From the NCBI GenBank assembly GCA_038030265.1, contig CM075937.1:39660198-39724197 (forward strand): DNA of 64,000 nt, read 5' to 3'. The translations under genes and the position numbers were made by a program. The stretch is from Corythucha ciliata (taxonomy: Eukaryota > Arthropoda > Insecta > Hemiptera > Tingidae). Below, piece by piece: positions 10,753 to 21,849 of this stretch. The notes beneath the pieces are model-generated. The model was not told where the DNA came from. It was given only the letters and a program-made list of their open reading frames with translations, and searched no databases. Each line of letters opens with the position of its first letter. The stretch's first letter is position 1.

Positions 10753-11010
10753 TGTGCACCCCCGAATCAATTTGGGCTGCATTCCCTCTCAGACTTTTGT
10801 ACACCTCCCACCACTATGTGTAACTTCTATTTCCCCCTCATTACTATTTGAGCCCCCTCCCCTAGCGCCCAATGGAACCCTTCTCCACCCCTTGTGTAGA
10901 CGCCCCTGTCATTGTAAGTAGTTTATTTACAGTTATGGTTGGGAGAATGTTACTACAGGGTTTTCGAATTCACCGAGTGGGCAATGTTTTCCCTACTTCG
11001 GGGGTTGGTT
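10746..11010 (+). repeat. Direct duplication, copy 1
   Basis: A C-rich segment ending TACTACAGGGTTTTCGAATT and CACCGAGTGGGCAATGTTTT. A diverged copy lies at 11425-11660, about 650 bp downstream. Copy 1 contains about 27 bp (around GCGCCCAATGGAACCC) that copy 2 lacks. Confidence 0.75.
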
Positions 11011-11424
11011 CTGCATGCGGGCGTTCAAAAATTGCATTATGCTGCTTGTATATTGTTCTTGTATATTTGTTCTTTGAAAGCATTCTACCTTTTATTCTCC
11101 GGGACCATTTCAATTTCGTGACTAGTTAGCCCTGAAACTTCAATTGTGTGGCAACTTCAAGTTTCAATTTAATGCATTTCTGTACCTATCGAAACTTGAA
11201 ATTATCGAGCCCCCCCCTCCCCACACAATGTAACGTAATGATGTGAATGATGAATAAACTGAATTAAATATTGCCCCCCGGTCTTTTACAGAGAAGGAAA
11301 TATAGTTAAGTCAGTCCCCTCGTTATCAGGGGTGGTCAAACAAACCTTCCCCCCAACCACCGAGAAAATCCTACCTCCATCCTGTGCTTCCCTATGTCCT
11401 GGATTATTTGCTCTCCCTGTGTCC

Positions 11425-11660
11425 AGCTTGTGCACAGCCCAATCAAAAACCTTTGGGCTACATCCCCCCTCAAACTTTAGGACACCCCCCCTACTATGTA
11501 TAACTTCCATTTCCCCCCTCATGACGTTTTGAGCTCCCCCCCCCCTTGTTTAGATGCCTCTATCATCGTAAGTTGTTGTAGTTTGTAGTGGGGGGTAGCT
11601 ACTACAGGGTTTTCGGATTCACCGAGTGGGCAATGTTTTTCGTATTTACCACCTTCATAT
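11425..11660 (+). repeat. Direct duplication, copy 2
   Basis: Second copy of the 10746-11010 segment, roughly 75-80 percent similar by eye. The interval 11010-11425 shows no gene. Confidence 0.75.
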
Positions 11661-11741
11661 TTATACAAAACAATTCTGTTCAATTGAGGAGGTGCAAGCA
11701 CACCCTCCTGTAATTTTTTTTCCTTAACCGTTTTTTTTCAC

Positions 11742-11892
11742 TAGCTCCGTTCGTTTGTAGTCCGGAGCTGCACTAGCACCACTGAAAGTACTAACCTATC
11801 ATTTTTCCCCTGTTATTCCACATGATATCCCGTGAGATTACAAAATCTCGTGCTGCTCGGAGTAGTGCGGGTCTGACAAACGAACAGAGCTA
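11742..11892. mobile_element. Short MITE with terminal inverted repeats
   Basis: The left end TAGCTCCGTTCGTTTGT is matched by the inverse complement of the right end, ACAAACGAACAGAGCTA, with one mismatch. TA at both ends could be the target duplication, which would fit a Tc1/mariner-related or similar MITE. There is no coding capacity. Confidence 0.7.
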
Positions 11893-11949
11893 CTATCTCA
11901 TGTCATATGAAGCCTCATAGAATTGAGAAAAGGCAAGGAGAACAAGGCA

Positions 11950-12480
11950 CTTGAATTTTAATTTTGACTTTCCTCGTATTTTAAATAAAATTCATAAAAA
12001 TACAAGTATTTTAATGTGGAAGGACGGGTATTTAGCGCCAGCACTAAAGCTCACTATTACAGCCAAGATTAGACAAGTTTTAGGGTTGTCTAAAATGGGG
12101 GGGGGGATTGTGAGTTGCATTTTCAAGACAATCTTTGGTGAGCTTATTATTTATCTCGTTTCAGGACGTAAAAAAACTCATTAAACTCCAGATAGTTTCG
12201 AATTGGCGATCGACATTCGACAGAGGAATTTTTGACCTGCTGTAGAGTTAACGGTCAGGCATTTTCCACTTGAACTGGTGAGGCTCCGCCGTACAACTGG
12301 CAATGAATTTCGACTTTTTCTCTCTCTCTTTCTTTTTTTTTCATGGGCATTATCTTCTACGGTTATTATCCCTTATTTCTGCATTAACCTTACATTTTTA
12401 TTTGGTAGGGATACAGGTTCATCGCAGATAAGCTCAATTGTAACCAACGAGTCTTGTTTCTTGGCGGACAATTTTTTTTT
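11950..12480 (+). repeat. Leader module of the E compound repeat, copy 2
   Basis: Diverged copy of 4380-4850, placed in the same way immediately before an E array. The clearest matches lie in 12190-12480 (CGATCGAC, CCTGCTGT, TACAGGTTCATC, CAACGA, AGTCTTGTTTCTTG). Confidence 0.55.
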
Positions 12481-12484
12481 TTCG

Positions 12485-13340
12485 CTGTTACATGGCCTGG
12501 GTAGCGTGAAGGGATGGTTATTTGATTGAATAGGTAGGCAATGCCGCGGTATTGTTTGATGAGTGATTATTTGACGGGGTAGACAGCCAATGCAAGTGTA
12601 ACCACGATTTGATAAAGGGGTGGTTATTTGACTGGGTAGTGATCCAACGCCGTCATAAGGTTGAACAGATGGTATTTTGGCCCTGGATAATGTGAAGGGC
12701 AGTTACTTGAATGTAGGTGTGGTTTTTGTGCTTAAGTGGCGTGAAGAGATGATAATTCGATTGAGTAGGTTTACAATGCCACGGTATTGGTGAGGGGTAA
12801 TTATTTGTAGGGTAGGGGGTAGATGGTTACCATAGTATGGAGGAGGGGGTTATTTGGCTGGGAACTTAGCCGTGATCAAGTGTTATTTTGGCCCTTGAAA
12901 ATGTGAAGGGAAGTTATTGGCGTTGGCAATGCCACGGTATAGAGGGTTGATTATTTGACAAGGGAGGGGGGTGGGTAGATTACCACGTGAAGGAGGAGTA
13001 GGGACTATTTTGCTGGGTAGTTGCCAATGCTATGAACGAGTGGTATTTTGGCTCTGGATAGTGTGAAGGGTAGTTACGACGTTTTTAGGTGTGCATTTTT
13101 TTTTGACCGGGTAGCGTGAAGGGCTGATTTTTCGATTGGGTAGGTTTGCAATGCCACGTACTGTGGTGGGGTTATTATTTGGCAGCTAGGGTAGTTAGCC
13201 AATGCAGTGATCGGGTAGTATTTTGGCCGTGGATAATGTGATGGGTAGTTACGACAGTTATAGGTGTGAATTTTTGTGCCGGGTAGCGTGAAGGCATTCG
13301 ATTGGGTAGGTTGGCTCGAGGAGAAGTGATCATTTGACGG
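12485..13340 (+). repeat. Tandem array E, copy 2
   Basis: Units built on GGGTAGCGTGAAGGGATG, GGTTATTTGATTGGGTAG and GGCAATGCCACGGTATTG. The last motif recurs near 12535, 12771, 12925 and 13147, so the higher-order spacing is longer and less regular than in copy 1. Confidence 0.7.
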
Positions 13341-14140
13341 TGTAGGCCTTTAGACAGCCAATGTTCATCTTTTAATAGTGGGGGGCAGTTAGGTCCAGCA
13401 TGTAAACAAGACTGATTCATCCCGGAGAAAGCATGTCGATTTCGTACGGGTGATGTACTACGACCATTGGTGGCGAGGGACGCTCTCGCAAGAGCGGAAT
13501 CAACGAGTTCTTTCACCCCGATTTCCTGGTTGGTCACGAGAGTATCAATGAGGTATATGCATTCATAGATGTATAACTTGTTTTCTTCAATTAATTTGTG
13601 CTCTTTAACTGGACTGGGCCTCTCCGCAAATTAGCGTCAGTCAAGTCGCTTTTCCGAGTGAACTAAAGTTTGTTGGGTCTCTATCTCTTCCTGAAGTTCT
13701 GCAACGAAGAGCGTACTTCGTATTGTACTTTTTTAAAGCTTCAAACTTATCAAAACTCGTCATTGTTATACTAAAAATGGTTTCGACGAGTTCATTAAGC
13801 TGATCATGCACCCCGGGCGTCCTATGTGTAGCTGACTTATTCTACTTGTTGTCTTTGGTACTGGTCTTTTATTTGCCGGCTCAAGCCTTTGGTCATGTTA
13901 GTAAAGGAGGGTAGGGGTTGGGGTTCAAGTCGCACCTTGATTTATTACTGATACACTGATACTGGCTCTAAGCGGCACATCGAGACTCTTCCTTTGGACT
14001 TCCCTGAAAATGCGCCCATTAGCATTAGCGTTTAGTGGCCACAAAAAGTCCTTCAACTATTGAGGTCGAAAATTTGTTTTTGAAAAGGGAATACTGATGT
14101 GGGGATACCGCGTTTTGATGCTAAGAGTATTCTGTGAGAA
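13341..14140. other. No gene recognised
   Basis: No domain or repeat was recognised. The minus-strand open frame 13175-13537 starts here and runs back into array E, so it is unlikely to be coding. The interval may be further decayed retrotransposon sequence upstream of the integrase fragment. Confidence 0.35.
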
Positions 14141-14149
14141 GTTGTTGCT

Positions 14150-14420
14150 CATCAAAGCATGGTCAAGATGAAAAACAAGACTAGGTCCTACTTTTGGTGG
14201 CTTTCTCTCTATCAGGATATCGAGGGCTTTGTTCGAAGTTGTCCAATTTGCACAGGCCTCAGGGTTGAACCCGAAAAATCGGTGCCGAACCATTGTTATA
14301 AAGTTCAGTATACATTTGAAAGGGTGCACGTCGATTTCTTGGGGCCCTTCAAGGGTAAGATGTTTTTGATCATTACTGATGCGTTTGGTAAAGAGTTTCA
14401 AGAACGGGATGTAGAAAATT
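14150..14420 (+). pseudogene. Ty3/gypsy integrase fragment
   Basis: An open frame of about 90 codons carries part of a retroviral-type integrase: a histidine followed by KNKTRSYFWW and the CPIC cysteine pair (zinc-binding region), then HVDFLGPF..LIITDAFGK, the start of the catalytic core with its first aspartate. The second aspartate and the glutamate are absent because the frame diverges after about 14400. The style is Ty3/gypsy, possibly the same lineage as the gag remnant at 5762, though there is no overlap to test this. Dead fragment. Confidence 0.85.
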
Positions 14421-14439
14421 CTTCAAGATTCGAACTCTG

Positions 14440-16060
14440 GTAATAATATGGCTATGTCATGATATATTTATTTCATTACAGGACATCAATGTACTGCACG
14501 ACTGGAGATTCACCCGCCAAGTTAATGTTAGAAGAGAATTTGCAGGAAGAGAAGAGGCAGTTGTCGGCGACCGAACATACATACAAAAGAATGAACAGTT
14601 TTGTTGTTGCATTCGAATCGTTCGTATGAGTCTTTTTTTGTGTGTTTAATTAGTACATTACACTGATGACTCTCTATTATTTTGTTCAAATTTGTAAATT
14701 TTGACTCGAATCGATCTTTCAATTATAAACTATACATATATGTAATCTTCAAAAACGGAATTTCTTCGTTCACATTGTTATTACATGAAAAGGCAACGAA
14801 CGAAAACAAGATAGCGTCGTCCTTGGCAATCTGGGCCCCCATTCTTTGCCCGATATTCTGTGCGGGAGGCACACGACTTTTTTACTGTTTGACCCTTTTA
14901 AAAAATCTCATTTCCCCCACGCACATTAATGACCCAATTTTAATTTTTTCTTTAAATTAAAAATTACTTAATCCCTTTTATGACAACACGTAAGACGCAA
15001 CAAGTGCATGTTCGAAGATTTGAACTGTGACATATTTCTAGACAGAAATGTCATGAAAATTTCCCTCTTCACCATTTCTTGCCTGAAAAATCACCCTTCT
15101 TCTCTTCATAATAATTAACTGGGAAGTATATTTTCAATGCGTTCATGCAGGATTTCGAGACTTTTCTTACTGGATTTCGTGATAGTAAGTAGTATTTTAG
15201 TCTCCCCCCCCCTGCCAACATAGACACATTTTTAAAGTCGAAATTAATTTGTGATGGGTTTCAGTTGAAACTGCCCTTTTCTCGTAGCAGTGTAGGTCTA
15301 AATCCCCCCTTTTGGGCTTGGGGCTATTAAAAGAGACTAAACTAGCAAATTTTTCAGATTCAGAAGCTACACCTATTTACCAAACAAATTGATTGGGCGA
15401 ATGAATTTTCAGTTTCAAATGCCATGTTTCTTGCTGCTGAATGGTAAGGTTTTCAAGCGGACTTTTTTGTGGAAATGGAAGCAGTCACGCAGTCATGACT
15501 TATGACTTAGCTTCTGGGGTTTTAGGTTTCCTGGGTAAATAATTTCAAGAGTCATTGAACGCTCACAACGTCGTTACTTTCCACAGTTTAGTCAAAATAG
15601 TCTTTCTGAGCTTCAAATGCAAGTATTTTGGCGGATAAGCGTGATTCTATCTGGATCTTTTTCTGTTTCTTGATCGAATGAAAGCGTGTAGGGGGAAAAG
15701 TATGCCCTCTATTGTGCTTCGAACAGGAAAATTCATATTTTCGGACATAATCGACTGTTTCACGGCTAAATAGCTGGTTTCTTGCTCCTTGTCGATGCGG
15801 TATTTCTCAGCTTAGTTTCTACAATGGAGATGGTAAGGGGAAAATTATTGACAATTTTCCAGCGGTTTCCTGGCTTTTTCATGAAAGCATTATGGTTTTT
15901 ATACTTTTTCACAGTAACACCGCACGAACGTATTGAAAATTTGATGGCATGACATAAATGCCCTCGTGTGTACAGGGCTTAAGAGAACGATAATTGTGTT
16001 TTTGTGAATTAGAATTATAGCATCTGTAAATTGGCATTTGTCTCGTCTCGATATTATCCG
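14440..16060. other. No gene recognised
   Basis: AT-rich sequence with short open frames and a C-run near 15208. No domain, tandem repeat or inverted repeat was identified. Confidence 0.4.
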
Positions 16061-16069
16061 TAGTCCGTG

Positions 16070-16400
16070 GATTACCTGTTCTTCTCAATTTTAGCCGGGA
16101 ATTTGCTCTTTTTCTCAATTTTTCACTGTGAGTTAGACATTTTTATTAATTTTTACCACAATTTAGCGATTTTTTTCACATTTAGCTATGAATTAACGCC
16201 TTTTTTCTAATTTTAGCAAGAAAGTTGCTTCTAAGAAGACAAGAGTTTCTTAATTCTAGACGTAGCGATTTTTCCCAATGTTGGCCGCGAAATTGCGTTT
16301 TTCCTCATCGTAGCTGGTAATTCACGATTTTTCTCAATTTCAGCCATCAATTCAGACTTGTCATTTTCGGGCGCAGTAGTAAGTACCTATATTTAGCTAT
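16070..16400 (+). repeat. Satellite A array
   Basis: About ten diverged A units (CTCAATTTTAGCCGGGAATT, TCACGATTTTTCTCAATTTC and similar). Confidence 0.7.
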
Positions 16401-16570
16401 TTTTTGGACGCTCAATCCATCAAGCCGCAAGGCCAGTTCAGTTTGTCCACTTTGGCGCGTGTCGATTTAGCCATTTTCAGCGCGGGACTCTTGGCCTTTT
16501 CAAGTATTTTCAGGGCGCTCGAATCGTCAGTTTGGCTATTTTTAGAGCGGCACTTGCCAGCTTCGCTATT
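16400..16570 (-). repeat. Repeat B units, inverse orientation
   Basis: Reads GTCAGTTTGGCTATTTT and TTTCAGGGCGCTCGAATCG, the inverse complement of the B unit. It follows the A array without a visible break. Confidence 0.65.
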
Positions 16571-16574
16571 GTAG

Positions 16575-18650
16575 GGTGCAAATCAAAGTCATATGGATTA
16601 CAAGTTGCACCACTCCACCCCCTCCCGCCATAATCAGCGGTCTCAAATAAATTTCTCATTTTTGATCCCACAAGATAGCACTGCGTTCTTTACTTTATTC
16701 AAGTTCAGTTCACATGGTTCCTTTATTTTAGCCCTTTGTGAACTGCAGAGCAGAAATTGTATAGTTTGAAGATCAGGGTCGTACTGAGGCTACTTCTTCT
16801 GGGTGGGAGAGTCGGATTCCCCCCACCACCACCAAAGCAAAGAAGCTGTAAAATTGGGCGTTCTTCTTCCTGACTTTGTTCTCATCGTGTTTTTGTCCCT
16901 TCGTTACGGTTTCAACGAACATCTCGTCAATACGATCATAACATTAAAACTAAATGCTGTGAAAGACGCAGGATCAATGCTGCAAAGCACTCCAGGTTGA
17001 AGTACTGAAGTAGAGCACTGTGTGTTGTAAGGATGATTAGGGTAACGAGTTAGTAGACCCATCAAACCGGAGCACCCGTGGTTAACGATAAAGGGGGGGG
17101 GGGGCTACCTTTGCAAAAAATTAAATGTTTTTTTATTTATTTCAGGAATCTTGAACGAATTTTAATAACTAGTTACCTACTTATTATTGTCAGAACATGA
17201 CATTTTTTGTATAGTAAGTCTAAGTTTCCTGGTTGTAATAAGGCCCCGTTCACAAACTGTCTGTCAACCCATTGACGTGCGTCTGTGGAAGTTTCAGCCT
17301 GTGGAAGTGTGGAGCCTGTGAAACCTATGAAAATGCTTTATTTTTCTAGGAAATAAAATGGTTTGGTTGCATAGACTCCACAGGCGCTTGGCACATGCAG
17401 AACTTATGAACGTGGTCTAATAAATATTTTTTTAAGTTACTGCAGCACATATTCCCTAAAATTGAAATTAAAAGTAGTAATTATACAGGGTGGAAGGAGA
17501 TAAGTGTGATAAAAAAAAAAGTTGGTGTAAATAGACATCATTTGCGACCGAAAACACCCTACCTATACCATGGTCCGAAAATCAAAACCCTTCTAGTTAT
17601 GATTTTTCAAACGCTTTTTCATGCCTTACTTACATCAATTTTTTCAACTAACTGCGAGAAAATCGCTTTCAATTTGCATTTTTGCAACTTTTGGTGATGG
17701 ATTCGGAAATAGCACACTATTTCCTGTCAGGATTAGCCATTTGCGGTGGATATGAACTATTTTATGTGGCCTCAAATGCGGCCGTGCAAATCGGGGATTT
17801 TTTTTTTCAAAAAAAGTCAGCCCCCGTTTGTCCAAAAACAAATCACAAAACTTGTTCAAATTTTTCAGGTCAAAACAAGCGATTTTGAAGAGAATAATCA
17901 TTATTTGAAGTTATAAAAGCCTAAATAACAGAAATGTGCCTTGTTTTTCTTTATGATCTGTCTACGTTTTATTTTTCAAAATAAAACCCACAAATCACCC
18001 ATGAAAAAACGTCCCAAAGCATCAAACAACAATTTATTTTCATAATTAATTATTGATTTTCCAAAAAATGTAAAAAAAAAAAGTACGATTCTTGGTTTGC
18101 CGCCCCCAGATAAGCCATTTGCCTTTGACTCATCAATGAAAAGAAGTGCCCCACCTCCCAGGTGTTCGTTTGGCAGCGACAAGTCGCACTAGACTAAGAA
18201 AAGAGATATATGCCTTTCAAAACGTTTGGAAAATCATATCTCAGAAACAATTGAGTTTCGGGCTATGATGTATTTGGCATTTTCGATTGCAAATAAGGTC
18301 TACTTTCATCCACAAAGTCCGTGCTAGATTCGGAACATCCTGCATAAAAATGGTCAAGGGCCGAGACGAGTTTACGTCCAATCTCGTATTCCTAGGTGTT
18401 TAAACCGCATCTACTGTGTACATAATGAAACAAAGTGATAATTACAAATTTTTAACAAATTTGAGAGCAGAAGCCCCCCAGGGAAAAGTTAAAAACCTAC
18501 GCCCTTTCATGAAAGCTTGTTCTTAAATGAATAAAGTAAGAATTGCAGAGGCATCTATCGGGATCGATTTAACCCAAAATGCTTCAGGACCGTGTCTTAT
18601 CAAAAGCAGCGCGACTTGTAATCCATATGACTTTGGTGCAAATAGTCAGA
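16575..18650. repeat. Large degenerate nested inverted repeat
   Basis: The outer pair shares AAAGTCATATGGATTACAAG at about 16587 and, inverted, at about 18612, followed inward by TTCTTTACTTTATTCA-like matches. An inner pair runs from TACAGGGTGGAAGGA (about 17487) to GTTCCGAATCTAGC-type sequence ending near 18345, with homologous blocks such as ATTTGCGACCGAAAACACC versus an inverted ATTTGCAATCGAAAATGCC. Similarity is about two-thirds by eye. The interior has only weak open frames (for example 17506-17697), which are shadows of the palindrome. Confidence 0.5.
17241..17418. mobile_element. MITE family M, copy 1
   Basis: The left end AGGCCCCGTTCACAAACTG pairs with an inverted right end (CATAAGTTC..GAACGTGGTCT). 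Internally GACTCCACAGGCGC matches the other copies at 25235 and 47055. This copy is longest because an extra CTGTGGAAG-containing segment is present. TAATA/AATAA flank it. Confidence 0.65.
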
Positions 18651-20225
18651 TTAGGCATTTTCAGCGAAAAGGGATAAAGGAACAAAAGATGAAATATAAT
18701 GCTGGAGCAGCTTTTGATAGGAATGCGAGCAGGGGGTGCAGTTTTGAAGAGTTAACATAATTGACAGAAATCAGTTTAAATGCTACACGGAAAGTAACCA
18801 TTCCTCTCCATTCTGGCCAATTCTGGCCTACTCTGACAAGCTCGAAATGCGAGGGTGGGATATAACTTGCTCTTTTCAACACCTTCATTTAAAATTGTAA
18901 GGAAAATTACAGTCATATAGCTTTAACTACCAACAAGTTTTAAGATAAGTGCCTACACGAATAAAACTGACCACAGCAACAGTTTTTATAACTGCGAGGG
19001 AAAACTTCGTTCTTATCTCGGCGACATAAATCCTCGAAATTGCGAGTAAAGTTGTAAATTATATCTTTAGATTTTCTCAGTTTTTGGCTTTAAAAGTAAT
19101 GAAAGCCAATGAGGAAGTCGCGAACCCCCCTCCCTGAAAAACATTGTGCACTGTGAAATAAAAAGCGTCAAGTTTAATGTTTACGGTTCGTTGCCCACGT
19201 AAAACACAGCCCAGATAGATTTAATAGGCAAAAAACAGTAATAAGTAGTATTTGTTTAGTCTTCGAGACCCCCTCCATAATACTTATCCAAGAACCACGT
19301 CATCGCAGTATAGCTGACCCGCATTTCTATTGCTCGTTTTTATCGGTTCCCGTTGTTGTTTGTGTGTGTGTACCGCCATTAATAATTTATTGCCTATTTG
19401 GCAAAAGACCAAAGAGTAGTCCCCACAGTATTGAGGGGGGGGGGACCTATTTCGCGATACGGAAAGGTTCAAAAAAAAGATTCGCCATGATTCTTATTGC
19501 GTCACTCCATATACTTGCCCGATGAAATTGGTTCGAACTGAGAAATATTATTATATGTATAGGCCTTTCTCTCTGTGAAGTCGGATAAGTTATAATCTTT
19601 TGTGCAGGGGAGGGGCTTAAAGAGAAAACACTTGTTTAAGACTTCATCACAGAGGGGAGCGATAAAAGGAGAACTCTCCGATTGCCATGAATCTCGCCGT
19701 AGAATAATATTAAAGCGGAGGCAGTCTCGATTTGTCTGCTTCTTGCAACGTCTTTCAAGTGTTTTCCAATGGGTGAGGGGTTGGGGGAGAAACTGCTGCT
19801 TACATCATTCCTGTCGCTGGTAGGCTGTTGTCTCATATATGAATAGAGGAAGTATTATAACAAAGGAAGAGGAATTCCACCGAAGAACAAGTGGGAAGGG
19901 GACTTTAAAGCAGTCTTTGTAATAAATTATGGAAGCATTACCCACAATTATTGAATTAATAGGAGTGAGGAGGGATGACTGATGAGTGGGATAAATGTGG
20001 CCTCAATTTGAAAATTATCTCTCTCAGCCTATGTTGGAAAAAGTCGTAAAATACTGCTGACGATCGAAGAAGAATGGAACAAACAAAACTTTTTAAATAA
20101 AAACAGCTGAGGAATGAACTTTAGTGGGGGGGGGGCACGGGATTGATTGGTTAAAAAAATGTAAATGAACGTTTAAAAGTTGAATTGAGTACGAATGATC
20201 GGTGTCTTTCACGTTTCCCGCTTCA
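18650..20225. other. No gene recognised
   Basis: No domain or array was identified. A run of ten Gs lies at about 19435-19443. The segment 20225-20237 (TTTTTTTGTAG after a pyrimidine-rich tract) could be a 3' splice site for a 5'-UTR intron of the gene at 20340. Confidence 0.35.
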
Positions 20226-20339
20226 TTTTTTTGTAGAGGTTGCCTTATCAAATCGATGGTGTAACCTTCCGGAAAAAACCAACAAAATAATAATTTCTTG
20301 TGTCTTCGTGAAGAAAATACCGAGTTTTTGTGTTACATA

Positions 20340-21509
20340 ATGGACTTTCAAGAGGAAACGTCTCCGACGACGCTGTACGTCGGAAATCTCGACCAGTGCG
20401 TTACCGAAGAGCTGCTCATCACTCTGTTTTCTCAAATCGGCCCCATCTACGGTTGTAAACTCGTTCGTGAAGTGGGCAACGATCCGTACGCCTTCGTTGA
20501 ATTTGCCACTCATCAAGCCGCTTCAACAGCTCTAGTTGCGATGAATAAACGGATTTTTCTCAATCGAGAACTCAAGGTAAACTGGGCGACAACGTCTAGT
20601 AACGCTCCCAAGCCTGACACGAGCGATCACCATCATATTTTTGTGGGTGATTTAAGCCCGGAGATTGACACGCAAGCGCTAAAAGAGGCGTTCTCCCCTT
20701 TCGGGGAGATTTCGAACTGTAGAATTGTGCGCGATCCTCAGACACTTCGTTCAAAGGGGTACGCGTTTGTTTCATTCGTCCATAAATCCGACGCGGAGAA
20801 CGCCATCATATCAATGAACGGTCAGTGGCTGGGTAATCGGTCGATTCGAACAAACTGGTCGACGCGAAAGCCACCTCCACCGAAATCTATGAAATCACCA
20901 GGTCTGTCTAAAGTTCCAACGTACGAAGAAGTGTACCGTCAGTCGAGTCCGTCGAATTGCACTGTGTATTGTGGTGGCTTCGTCAGCGGCGTTACCGAAC
21001 AGCTCATGGAACAGGTTTTTGCCCCTTTCGGAGCAATCATCGACATTCGCTGTTTCAGCGACAAGGGCTACGCTTTTGTCAAGTTCATCGCCAAAGAGTC
21101 AGCAGCTCGAGCCATCGAAGCGACACACAACCGTCAAATCAACGGTCAGACGGTCAAGTGTTTCTGGGGAAAAGAACCTGAACCGACTTTTGACCCACAG
21201 ATTTTTCAACAGCAGCATCAAGCGGCAGCGGCTGCCGCCGCAGCTGTAGCAGCGTCGTCATCGACCGCCATGTGGGCCACCTATGGTCAGCAGCATCAAC
21301 AGTATGTCGCTCCTGGCGTCTACTATCAACAGCAACAACCGCAACAGCAAATTGCCGCTCCCCCATTTTGTGAATCAACAGTTTACTACCATCAGTCGAC
21401 AGTTCACTACCAGTATCATCAACAGTACCAGGACATGGGACCTGGAATGATGACACCCGAATTTTCAACGATGATACCACCCTGTAACGATCCAAACGGA
21501 TGTCAATAA
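20340..21509 (+). CDS. TIA1: TIA-1/TIAR/Rox8-family RNA-binding protein
   Basis: Encodes a 389-residue protein with three RNA-recognition motifs. RRM1 has RNP2 LYVGNL (12-17) and RNP1 NDPYAFVEF (47-55). RRM2 has IFVGDL (100-105) and KGYAFVSF (139-146). RRM3 has VYCGGF (189-194) and KGYAFVKF (232-239), preceded by the family signature SSPSNCTVYCGG. A Gln/Ala/Tyr-rich tail (about 273-389) corresponds to the prion-like region of TIA proteins. Length matches TIA-1/TIAR (about 375-390). These proteins bind U-rich RNA in nucleus and cytoplasm, affecting splicing, translation and stress granules; that role is known from the family, not shown here. The ATG at 20340 has A at -3 and G at +4; upstream in-frame codons contain no ATG. 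The coding region is uninterrupted, although animal relatives generally have introns. This suggests a retrocopy or an intron-free gene. The intact frame and GC-rich third positions argue that it is functional. Confidence 0.93.
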   Translation: MDFQEETSPTTLYVGNLDQCVTEELLITLFSQIGPIYGCKLVREVGNDPYAFVEFATHQAASTALVAMNKRIFLNRELKVNWATTSSNAPKPDTSDHHHIFVGDLSPEIDTQALKEAFSPFGEISNCRIVRDPQTLRSKGYAFVSFVHKSDAENAIISMNGQWLGNRSIRTNWSTRKPPPPKSMKSPGLSKVPTYEEVYRQSSPSNCTVYCGGFVSGVTEQLMEQVFAPFGAIIDIRCFSDKGYAFVKFIAKESAARAIEATHNRQINGQTVKCFWGKEPEPTFDPQIFQQQHQAAAAAAAAVAASSSTAMWATYGQQHQQYVAPGVYYQQQQPQQQIAAPPFCESTVYYHQSTVHYQYHQQYQDMGPGMMTPEFSTMIPPCNDPNGCQ

Positions 21510-21843
21510 CCAGAAAAAAATATTTAAACCCGTTTTTACTTTTTATGTAGCGTTCAATGTTCCTAAAAATGCTCAAGTATTGTTAGCCATTCCCCTAAAT
21601 AATTACGTTTTTCATAATCCTGCTGTTTCTTTTCACCTTTTGTTTGGTCCCGGATATTTTAGAGCACCACCGACTAATTCGGGAAAACAAAAAAGAGCGT
21701 ATTCCTCGGAAATGTCATGTTTTTACCAAATTAATTGGAACGACAGTAGTATTGATAGGCAAAAAAAAAAAAGGAATTTCACTGGTTGGCTTCAAAGCGA
21801 TCGGTGGTGGGGGGGGGGGGTGAAGTTATAAAAGGGTGGGCGA

Positions 21844-21849
21844 AATAAA
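21844..21849 (+). terminator. Candidate polyadenylation signal
   Basis: AATAAA, 335 bp downstream of the TIA-1-like stop codon. It is the first canonical hexamer noticed in that orientation; use is not shown. Confidence 0.35.

Noticed and set aside
13175..13537. 120-codon minus-strand frame
   Set aside because: Overlaps array E and has no recognisable domain.
13905..13950. GGTTCAAGTC-like tRNA B-box
   Set aside because: No matching A-box or cloverleaf could be built nearby.
20298..20339. Upstream extension of the TIA-1-like frame
   Set aside because: Begins at TTG, not ATG; the family start aligns with the ATG at 20340.
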